From: an uncultured Collinsella sp.
GTDB lineage: Bacteria; Actinomycetota; Coriobacteriia; Coriobacteriales; Coriobacteriaceae
Reading direction: 5' to 3'
Assembly: GCA_937950325.1 (NCBI GenBank)
Contig: CALFDJ010000008.1
Coordinates: forward strand, 1-64,000
Length of the DNA: 64,000 bases
The notes beneath the pieces were generated by a model that ran no database searches, had not been told where the DNA came from, and saw nothing but the letters and a program-made list of their open reading frames with translations. Below are positions 44,768 to 51,642 of the stretch, piece after piece (the first letter of the stretch is position 1; every line of letters begins with the position of its first letter). The position numbers were made by a program, and so were the translations under genes.

Positions 44768-44825
44768 AAATGACGTTTGCCCAGATAAAACCTGGCATGT
44801 CAGCACAGCGAGCCGGCCCCAAGCC

Positions 44826-46127
44826 TTAAAGGTGGTCTTGAATCAGGTCGCAGATGGCTCGGGCGTCGTTGATGTTGATAGCTCGGGTCGCAAAGCCGGC
44901 GTCGAAGGCCTGACGTGCCAGGGCTTCGTTGCAGGCAAGGGCCAGCGTGTGACCGTCGACTAGGTCAAGCGAGCTCTTGCCGCGCAGACGGTCGACACCC
45001 GATCGCGCGACCACGATGTTGTCGAAGCCCTCGGTCTTGTAGCCCTCGATGATCACCACATCGACATCGTTGTAACGCGACAGCAGCTCGCGCGCGGGCA
45101 TCTCGTCCTCCTCGCGCGTATCGGCGTACTCCGCCCAGCGCGTGGCGCAGATGAGGCCCACGTGCTTGGATCCGGCCTGGTGATGGCGCCAGGTGTCCTT
45201 AGCGGGCACGTCGATATCAAAGCCGTGATGCCCATGATGCTTGAGCGAACCCACGCGCAGGCCGCGGCGGGTGAGCTCGGCGATAACCTTCTCGACGAGT
45301 GTGGTCTTGCCCGAGTTCTGGTAGCCGATAAACGCGATCGCGGGGACGGCCGGAGTGGGAGCTGCGGGCGCGACGGCGACGGGTACGTTCGCGGGTGCGG
45401 CACCGTCAGCGGCCACGGCCTCAACAGCAGCAGCCTGACGCTCTGCGCGATCCCACACGCCCGAGCGGCCGCCCTCCTTGTGCAGCAGGCGCACGTCGAC
45501 GATCTCCATGCCGCGATCGACCGCCTTGCACATGTCGTAGATGGTCAGACATGCGGCGCTCGCGCCGGTCAACGCCTCCATCTCGATACCCGTCTTGCCC
45601 GTCACGCCCGCCGTGACCAGCACGTGAAAGCCGACCTGCCCGTCCGCGCGCGCCGGCACCCAGCCCTCGGGCATGTCCTCGGCCGGCGTCCCCGCCGGAG
45701 CGATGGGCGCAATATCGCACTTGCTCTTGGTAATGAGCAGCGGATGGCACATGGGGATGATGTCGCTCGTGCGCTTGATGGCCATAATGCCCGCCACGCG
45801 CGCGCAGGCAAGCACGTCGCCCTTTTTGGCGCGGTCCTGCAGCACCATGGCCTGCGTCTCGGGGTGCATGAGGATGGTGCCCTCGGCGATGGCAATGCGA
45901 TGGGTCTCGGCCTTGTCGGACACGTCGACCATGCGTACCTCGCCCTTGGCGTCCACGTGCGTTAGCTCGTCGCGACGGGCGTCGCGGGCGGGCTCGGTGG
46001 CAGCGCTGGCAGTCGGCTGTGCAGACCCGTCGGCGTTGCCAGCATTCGCCGCAGCCGTGACTTTGTGGGCAGACATCGCGGCCCTGCGAGCGGCCTTGGT
46101 GGCATCGGCGTACCTGCTCTTGGCCAT
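44826..46127 (-). CDS. moaC: MoaC-MobB fusion: molybdenum cofactor synthesis
   Basis: A 433-residue two-domain protein. Residues about 50-225 are MoaC (cyclic pyranopterin monophosphate synthase), with LTHVDAKGEVRMVDVSDK, IPMCHPLLITK and EMEALTGASAACLTIYDM. After an Ala/Pro linker, residues about 268-433 are MobB, the GTP-binding molybdopterin-guanine dinucleotide accessory protein, with FIGYQNSGKTTLVEKV (P-loop), SLKHHGHHGFDID and VVIIEGYK. The start at 46127 lies five bases past the moaA stop, with GGAGGATGATC straddling it. Fusion of these two steps in one chain is unusual. Confidence 0.93.
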   Translation of the reverse strand: MAKSRYADATKAARRAAMSAHKVTAAANAGNADGSAQPTASAATEPARDARRDELTHVDAKGEVRMVDVSDKAETHRIAIAEGTILMHPETQAMVLQDRAKKGDVLACARVAGIMAIKRTSDIIPMCHPLLITKSKCDIAPIAPAGTPAEDMPEGWVPARADGQVGFHVLVTAGVTGKTGIEMEALTGASAACLTIYDMCKAVDRGMEIVDVRLLHKEGGRSGVWDRAERQAAAVEAVAADGAAPANVPVAVAPAAPTPAVPAIAFIGYQNSGKTTLVEKVIAELTRRGLRVGSLKHHGHHGFDIDVPAKDTWRHHQAGSKHVGLICATRWAEYADTREEDEMPARELLSRYNDVDVVIIEGYKTEGFDNIVVARSGVDRLRGKSSLDLVDGHTLALACNEALARQAFDAGFATRAININDARAICDLIQDHL

Positions 46128-46131
46128 ATGA

Positions 46132-47187
46132 TCATCCTCCGATTTGGGACATAAATCGTTGCGTGCCCTCAATTATCGCGTGTTCCTGCGGTTTGTGGGC
46201 CACGGCATCGCGCCAAATCGAAAGTACCTGCATATCATCACCACGGCGCAGCGCCTCACGCACCGAATACTCGGCATCGCTGAACAGGCACGGACGCACG
46301 TTGCCATCGGCCGTCAGGCGCAGACGGTTGCAATTCGCGCAAAAATGGTTGGACATGGCGCTAATGAAGCCGACCGTTCCCGCCGCGCCCGGAAAGTGCC
46401 AATAGCGCGCAGGGCCCGCGCCGGCAGGAGCGTCGTTGATGTCGAGCGGCTCGAGCTCGCCCAGTCCCGCCGCGGCGGCCCCGGCATTGATACGCGCCCG
46501 CAGCTCGTCGCTCGGCACGGTATCGCTCGCATCCCACAGCTCGGGATTGAGCGCGGGAGCATGCGGATCCACAGCGCAATGCGAGCTCGTGCGCTCGTCG
46601 CCAATGGGCATGTATTCGATAAAGCGCAGGTGGATGGGGCGGTCGACGGTCAGGCGCGCAAGGGCCGCCACATCCTGGTTGAGTCGGCGCACCACAACGC
46701 AGTTGACCTTAACGGGCTCAAAGCCCCAAGCCAGCGCCGCATCGATGCCAGCCATGGTCTGCTCGAGTCGACCCAGGCGCGTGATCTTTCCGAACAGCGT
46801 AGGGTCGAGTGTGTCGAGCGAGATATTAACGCGGTTAAGCCCGGCATCTTTGAGCTGCGGCGCCAGCTTGGGCAGCAGGGCGCCATTGGTGGTGAGCGAG
46901 ATGTCCTCAATCTGCGGGATTGCGCGAATGTCGCGAATGAGCGGAATGATGCGGCGGCTGACCAGCGGCTCGCCACCCGTCAGGCGCACGCGGCGAATGC
47001 CCTCCCCCGCCACCAAGCGCACAAAGCGGGCGATTTCCTCGGCGCTGAGCAGCTCGTCGTGCGCGCGGGGCGCCACGCCATCGGCCGGCATGCAATAGAT
47101 GCAGCGGAAATTGCATTTGTCGGTAACGGCAATACGCAGGTAGTTGATATCGCGGCCAAAACCGTCATGTTGCACGTGCCCGTCCAC
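46132..47187 (-). CDS. moaA: GTP 3',8-cyclase
   Basis: The radical-SAM enzyme for the first step of molybdopterin synthesis. The 351-residue protein has the cluster motif CNFRCIYC near residue 24, LTGGEPLVSR, and the C-terminal second cluster FCANCNRLRLTADGNVRPCLF split across CxxC and a later Cys. The final double glycine of MoaA is kept (SQIGG). The start is GTG with GGGAGG upstream. It forms a two-gene operon with the MoaC-MobB fusion. Confidence 0.95.
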   Translation of the reverse strand: MDGHVQHDGFGRDINYLRIAVTDKCNFRCIYCMPADGVAPRAHDELLSAEEIARFVRLVAGEGIRRVRLTGGEPLVSRRIIPLIRDIRAIPQIEDISLTTNGALLPKLAPQLKDAGLNRVNISLDTLDPTLFGKITRLGRLEQTMAGIDAALAWGFEPVKVNCVVVRRLNQDVAALARLTVDRPIHLRFIEYMPIGDERTSSHCAVDPHAPALNPELWDASDTVPSDELRARINAGAAAAGLGELEPLDINDAPAGAGPARYWHFPGAAGTVGFISAMSNHFCANCNRLRLTADGNVRPCLFSDAEYSVREALRRGDDMQVLSIWRDAVAHKPQEHAIIEGTQRFMSQIGG

Positions 47188-47323
47188 GCAGCCCTCCCCT
47201 CGCGCGGCGTTTTATTCTTCGAGAAACATAATACCCCACGGGAAGAATGGGTCGACAACCGTACGACAGGACAGGCCACTTCGAGCAAGATGTACTTCCC
47301 AAGCCCATCCTCAGCATCCAAAC

Positions 47324-47380
47324 CATCACAACATTCGACGGTTTTCTCGATTTTGAGGAAAAGCATCGAATGCTGTGATG
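47324..47380. repeat. CATCACAACATTCGA palindrome, copy c
   Basis: Arms CATCACAACATTCGA / TCGAATGCTGTGATG with one mismatch and a 27-base loop that differs from the other copies. It lies between moaA and the nuclease-like gene. Confidence 0.85.
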
Positions 47381-47422
47381 GTTTGCCTGCCCACAGTGCC
47401 CCGCAGAAGGGCCAGAACGCCC

Positions 47423-48460
47423 CTAGAGGCTACCATTCCAGTGCCGAATCACGAATTCTCGCAGGTCGTTTTGACGTTTCTGGAACGCTTCGCTTCGGTC
47501 GCACTTGAGACCCATAGCGAGTGCGATAGCGTTCATCGCCCGATGCAATTGCAGCTGATGGGCAAACTGAGTCCCGGTGAGGACGATCATCCTAAAGCCC
47601 AGCGCGCTCAGTACGGTCATACGCTCCGCATCCGACGCGCTGCGCTGTTTATCAAGATGGTCCGAGCCGTTGTATTCAATCCCCGTACCGCTCGCAGGCG
47701 CATATACGTCGATCTCGAAATACCCGGCCTTTGCGAGATATTTGAACTCGTTGGAAACATCGACCCGATGGTTGAGCTCGATCTTGGCGTATCCCAGCCC
47801 GCCCTGGGAACGTTTTGCTACGACCATGATTGCGGTGGCCGTCTCCATGGGCGACCGCGCGCCATCGTGCACGCGCTTGAGCACGGCGGCCGCGCGTATA
47901 GCCCCCTGACGAGATCGGTTCTCATTGCAATAGGCAATCAAGTCGGCAACGGTATACCTCTGCCCCATCTCGATATAATCGCCTGTCGACAGATGATTCA
48001 AATGGTATCGGGCACAGATTTCGTAGCCATATTCCAGCTGCTCGGGCTCACTCATCCACGAACCCGCTTGGACAAAGCACATGACCTCATCAACCACCAG
48101 AAGGCCCTCTGCCACCTCGATAAGATGGCCCGGAGGTACCGGCGCCCCAAACACGTGGCACCTAAATCCAGCCGGCGTCGAGCGCTCAAAATCGAAGTTG
48201 ACGAGCGTGTCGACATGATCGAGCTCTTCTCGTGGAATACCGAGCGAAACCAGATAGTCGGTAACGATCCCAGCTGCCGTTGAAGCCCTCAGCCCTTTGG
48301 CATCGAGCCCCAATTTGGGCAGGCTCGCGGTCGGCTCCGCGTCGTTGGCAAGCGAGTCCTCATCGTATAGGCTGCTTGCTCGCGAGAGCGGCTCGGACGG
48401 GCGCGCCACGTTGTGGTACAGCCAGGCAGTCTTATGGGACAGGACGATCGGCAGGTCCAT
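47423..48460 (-). CDS. Hypothetical protein with a nuclease-like (DUF559/Vsr-type) C-terminal region
   Basis: A 345-residue protein. The C-terminal part (about 225-320) reads EIDVYAPASGTGIEYNGSDH then a spaced R..L..LGFRMIVLTGTQF, the arrangement of PD-(D/E)xK folds such as DUF559/Vsr. The N-terminal half is not recognised but has a helix-turn-helix-like YTVADLIAYCNENRSRQGA. Proteins of this layout are common in Coriobacteriia and are sometimes linked with AbiEi-like antitoxins. Function unknown; the nuclease reading is a pattern-based inference. Confidence 0.6.
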   Translation of the reverse strand: MDLPIVLSHKTAWLYHNVARPSEPLSRASSLYDEDSLANDAEPTASLPKLGLDAKGLRASTAAGIVTDYLVSLGIPREELDHVDTLVNFDFERSTPAGFRCHVFGAPVPPGHLIEVAEGLLVVDEVMCFVQAGSWMSEPEQLEYGYEICARYHLNHLSTGDYIEMGQRYTVADLIAYCNENRSRQGAIRAAAVLKRVHDGARSPMETATAIMVVAKRSQGGLGYAKIELNHRVDVSNEFKYLAKAGYFEIDVYAPASGTGIEYNGSDHLDKQRSASDAERMTVLSALGFRMIVLTGTQFAHQLQLHRAMNAIALAMGLKCDRSEAFQKRQNDLREFVIRHWNGSL

Positions 48461-48565
48461 GAGCCCTCCAATGGAGTCGGATAACCAACCTTATTCCCCT
48501 GCCCACGGGTCCGCACACCTTCGTGCGCAAGAAAGCGATTCCACCCGGTCGAGCGGCAGAAAAAC

Positions 48566-48622
48566 CATCACAACATTCGATGCTTTTCCCGTTTTTGGCA
48601 AAAAACGTCGAATGTTGTGATG
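48566..48622. repeat. CATCACAACATTCGA palindrome, copy d
   Basis: Perfect 15-bp arms with a 27-base loop (TGCTTTTCCCG...). It lies in the divergent gap between the nuclease-like gene and the MATE gene. Confidence 0.9.
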
Positions 48623-48725
48623 GTTTGAGGCGAGGTGAGGGGCGCTAAGCCTACGCGGCGCATGCCCGTATTCAAATGGAAATGAATACAGGCTCACTTA
48701 TTTCGCCCCACTGCCAACACAATCC

Positions 48726-48756
48726 TTGACTCTACAATCGTTGTAGGGTTTTCACT
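48726..48756 (+). promoter_or_regulatory. MerR-type promoter upstream of the MATE exporter
   Basis: TTGACT (48726-48731) is 19 bases from TTCACT (48751-48756). The spacer holds the dyad CTACAATCGTTGTAG (48732-48746), extendable to ACTCTACAA / TTGTAGGGT with one mismatch. Over-long 19-bp spacers with a central dyad are the hallmark of promoters activated by MerR-family regulators, several of which control drug efflux. No merR gene is in the window. Confidence 0.6.
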
Positions 48757-48796
48757 ACACTGGTACGGAAACAAACCCAGCCAGAAAGCCCCGCCC

Positions 48797-50143
48797 ATGG
48801 AACACGACCTCACACGCGGCAATGTCCTTAAGACCATCGCGGTCTTTGCCCTGCCCTATATGCTCTCGTACTTTTTGCAGATGCTCTACGGTATGGCCGA
48901 CCTGTACATGATGGGGCAGTTTAGCGGCGCTGCCGGCATCACCGCCGTAGGCAATGGCGCGCAGACGCTCTATATCATTACCGTGACGCTCGTGGGCCTG
49001 GCCATGGGAACGACGGTTATCGTCGGCCACGCTGTGGGCTCGCGTCGCTTCGACCGCGCCGAGACCGCCATCGGTAACACCATCACGCTCTTTATGGGCG
49101 TCTCGGTGGTGCTGGCCGCTATCCTGCTCGCGCTGTGCCCGCAAATCGTGGCACTCATTGGCACGCCGGCCGAGGCGGTCGAAGGCACCTCCGCCTACCT
49201 GCGTATCTGCTTTATGGGCATTCCCTTTATCGCCGCATATAACATTCTCTCGGCCATCTTTCGCGGGCTGGGCGATTCGCGCTCGCCCATGTACGTGATT
49301 GGCGTGGCATGCATCATCAACATCGCGCTCGACTTTCTGTTTATCGGACACATGGGGCTCGGCCCCGTGGGTGCGGCGCTCGGCACGGTAACCGCCCAGA
49401 CGGCAAGCGTTGTCCTCGCGCTCGTGTGGCTCAAGAGCCGCCGCACGAACATCCACGTTAAGCGCAGCGACCTGCGCCCCCAGCCCGAGGTGCTCGGCAG
49501 CATTCTTAAGATCGGCGTGCCCGTGGCCGTGCAGGACGGCTGTATCCAGGTGGCGTTTATGTTTATCACCGTCATCGCCAACCACCGAGGGCTCGTCGAC
49601 GCCGCCGCCGTGGGCCTGGTCGAGAAGATGATCAGCTTTTTGTTCATTGTGCCGAGTTCCATGGGCGCCACCGTCAGTGCGCTCACGGCACAAAACGCCG
49701 GTGCGGGCAAGGGCGACCGCGCGCGTCAGGTGCTCAAGGACGCCATGACGATCTCGGTGGTGTACGGCTGCCTGATCACGGTGCTGATGTGGCTAGTGGC
49801 GCCGACGTTTATTGGCTTTTTTGCCAAGGACCCCGCGGTGGTCGCGGCCGGTACCGGCTATATGCACAGTTATATTTTCGATGCAATCTTTGCCGGCATC
49901 CACATTTGCTTTAGCGGCTTTTTCGCTGCATACGGCAAGAGCTACATCGGCTTTGCGCACAACGTGCTGGCCGTGGCACTCATTCGCGTGCCCGGTGCGT
50001 GGCTGTTGTCGAACGCCTATTCCGACACGCTGTTTCCCATGGGCATCGCTTCGCCGTGCGGGTCGATTTTGTCGGCAGTCATCTGTGTTGTCGCGTTTAC
50101 CGTGCTCAACCGGCGCGGGGCTTTTGACAAGTTGGTAGCGTAG
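48797..50143 (+). CDS. MATE-family multidrug/Na+ efflux transporter
   Basis: A 448-residue membrane protein with 12 predicted helices and MATE features: FALPYMLSYFLQMLYGMADLYMMGQF at the first helices, and the symmetrical second half from about residue 235. It exports cationic compounds in exchange for Na+ or H+. The start follows AGAAAG weakly. A MerR-type promoter precedes it. The gene ends 14 bases before a gene-end remnant (50158). Confidence 0.9.
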   Translation: MEHDLTRGNVLKTIAVFALPYMLSYFLQMLYGMADLYMMGQFSGAAGITAVGNGAQTLYIITVTLVGLAMGTTVIVGHAVGSRRFDRAETAIGNTITLFMGVSVVLAAILLALCPQIVALIGTPAEAVEGTSAYLRICFMGIPFIAAYNILSAIFRGLGDSRSPMYVIGVACIINIALDFLFIGHMGLGPVGAALGTVTAQTASVVLALVWLKSRRTNIHVKRSDLRPQPEVLGSILKIGVPVAVQDGCIQVAFMFITVIANHRGLVDAAAVGLVEKMISFLFIVPSSMGATVSALTAQNAGAGKGDRARQVLKDAMTISVVYGCLITVLMWLVAPTFIGFFAKDPAVVAAGTGYMHSYIFDAIFAGIHICFSGFFAAYGKSYIGFAHNVLAVALIRVPGAWLLSNAYSDTLFPMGIASPCGSILSAVICVVAFTVLNRRGAFDKLVA

Positions 50144-50157
50144 CGGGGCAACGCGAG

Positions 50158-50241
50158 ATCGCCCTGATCGACGACATCATCAGCGACGACCCCACAACCT
50201 ACGTGACGCAGATCACGGTGCCGGTTGCCCCAGCAAAGTAA
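50158..50241 (+). pseudogene. Gene-end remnant, copy 1
   Basis: The plus frame encodes IALIDDIISDDPTTYVTQIT and ends VPVAPAK-stop. There is no start; only the last 27 codons survive. An 84-base counterpart at 51502-51585 is about 89 percent identical, with several synonymous differences, so both derive from the end of a real gene. The parent family is not recognised. Shared sequence continues to GAACCGCCC after the stop. Confidence 0.65.
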
Positions 50242-50283
50242 GAACCGCCCAGAAAACGTTCGGCTGAAGGCAGAATCTTGACG

Positions 50284-50481
50284 TTATAGGCCATATTTTG
50301 CCTCAAGGTCATCGAGAGCCTCAAAGGCATCACGCGCCATGCCAGCAGCACGCTCCTGCTCGGCCACAGCTATACGAGCCATCAGACGAGCCTTAGCCTG
50401 TTCCTGAACCATGAAGTCATAGTCTTCAGATCGAAGTACAACAAATTTGCTATAGCCGTTTTTTGTAACAGTCACTGGACC
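50284..50481 (-). pseudogene. Truncated Phd/YefM-type antitoxin
   Basis: About 65 residues (GPVTVTKNGYSKFVVLRSED...LDDLEAKYGL) resemble the middle and end of Phd/YefM antitoxins. The N-terminal DNA-binding part is missing; the upstream frame runs into non-homologous sequence overlapping the neighbouring PIN gene. No start with a ribosome site is found. It may be a remnant of an older toxin-antitoxin pair. Confidence 0.6.
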
Positions 50482-50536
50482 AGGAGCCTCCCAACAAGCT
50501 CGCCAAACGCCGGGGACAGTCCCCGATATGGCGGTT

Positions 50537-50959
50537 TTACTCCTCCGGAATCGGAAACGCACGGATGAACTCTGCAGGCGAGAAGGTCTTGATGGTCGAG
50601 CGCACAAAAGCGGCGCGGTCACGCGTGATGATAAAGTCCACGCCGGCACGCTCGGCCATCGCACGGATACAGCCGTCCTCAAAGTCCGGCTCATCGGAAT
50701 AGGCGGAGGTAAAACAAGCTTCTTGGTCGAGAGGCTCTACCGAGTAGCTCTTAAGACAGTCGCGCACTACCTCGCGGGCGCGCGCCTCGCCTGCCTGTTT
50801 AGTGAGAATGTAGTACGCGTCCTTGAGAGAGCAGGCCGAAACAACACCCTCGATAAGCCCCACGTCAACGAGCCCCTTGGTCGTTTGCGCCGCCCCATGC
50901 TCCGGCCGGCCCGGCAGCACGCAATCGAGCAGAAAATTGGTATCGAGAAATGCCCTCAT
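50537..50959 (-). CDS. PIN-domain toxin
   Basis: A 140-residue PIN-fold ribonuclease. It begins MRAFLDTNFLLDCVLPGRPE (first acidic residue), with DEPDFEDGCIRAMAE and FIITRDRAAF supplying further acidic sites. Its ATG overlaps the antitoxin stop (ATGA), typical of type II toxin-antitoxin operons. The next feature downstream is a truncated antitoxin. The target RNA is unknown. Confidence 0.88.
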   Translation of the reverse strand: MRAFLDTNFLLDCVLPGRPEHGAAQTTKGLVDVGLIEGVVSACSLKDAYYILTKQAGEARAREVVRDCLKSYSVEPLDQEACFTSAYSDEPDFEDGCIRAMAERAGVDFIITRDRAAFVRSTIKTFSPAEFIRAFPIPEE

Positions 50960-51348
50960 AGGTAGCGCTCCCTCGCGACGCGCTTTTCATCTTCAACCGT
51001 CATCGTATCGAGCGGCGTTCCCTTTGGCATGTTAGCCACGATATCGAGATACTCCTGGTAGTCCTCATTCTCCGCGAGCATCTCACGGATCTCCTTCCAG
51101 GTGATCTTGGGATGCCACATCGTACCCACGTCGCGCTTGGGCTTGCCCGTGTCGCGCGTCGGTTTTGCGCCCCCACGCTCCTGGGCAGCGTCATATTCCA
51201 CTGCAACCGGGCCTTGATAGTCGAGCGGCACGATCTTGAACAACGGCTTGCTCCGCTTGAAGACCACAACCTCCTCGCCCTCATTGGCAACCTTTTCGGC
51301 CACCTGCGTAAGGTTTTGGCGCAGTTCCGAAAACGCGACGGTAACCAT
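50956..51348 (-). CDS. Phd/YefM-type antitoxin of the PIN toxin
   Basis: A 130-residue protein. The N-terminal MVTVAFSELRQNLTQVAEKV and EGEEVVVFKRSKPLFKIVPL form the Phd/YefM DNA-binding fold; the C-terminal part is acidic and would bind the toxin. The start at 51348 has GAGAGGAG upstream. The promoter region (51355-51425) is AT-rich with repeated TTAATG units and TATACT on the minus strand, likely bound by the antitoxin. Confidence 0.85.
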   Translation of the reverse strand: MVTVAFSELRQNLTQVAEKVANEGEEVVVFKRSKPLFKIVPLDYQGPVAVEYDAAQERGGAKPTRDTGKPKRDVGTMWHPKITWKEIREMLAENEDYQEYLDIVANMPKGTPLDTMTVEDEKRVARERYL

Positions 51349-51501
51349 AACTGCTCCTCTCAACATATATCTTCACTGCTAAGTATACACGTTAATGTTA
51401 ATGTTTATATATAAAGACCGCCGCAATGGAGAACCGTCATTGTGAGGTCCCTCTGCCCTGCATGAATCTCTTATCGCTCTGGGACGGCACCGGTTCGCAG
51501 G

Positions 51502-51585
51502 ATCGCCCTCATCGACAATATCGTCAGCGACGACCCCGCGACCTACGTGACGCAGATCACGGTGCCGGTTGCCCCGTCCAAATAA
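51502..51585 (+). pseudogene. Gene-end remnant, copy 2
   Basis: The plus frame encodes IALIDNIVSDDPATYVTQIT and ends VPVAPSK-stop, matching copy 1 at 50158-50241. There is no intact upstream gene: the preceding bases up to the toxin-antitoxin promoter carry no family-like frame. The two copies bracket the Phd/PIN locus as direct repeats. Confidence 0.65.
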
Positions 51586-51623
51586 GAACCGCCCGGAAGG
51601 CATCGTGCTTCCGGGCGGTTCTT
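51584..51623. terminator. Hairpin terminator between remnant 2 and ligA
   Basis: The 16-bp arms AAGAACCGCCCGGAAG / CTTCCGGGCGGTTCTT enclose 8 bases. It directly follows the remnant stop codon and lies 20 bases beyond the ligA stop, so it can serve both directions. T-runs on either side are short. Confidence 0.7.
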
Positions 51624-51642
51624 CAATTTGGTTATCGATGCG

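Noticed and set aside
50508..50532. GGGGACAGTCCCC palindrome between the truncated antitoxin and PIN gene
   Set aside because: It is short, overlaps the end of the PIN gene region and lacks a T-run; too little to call a terminator or operator.
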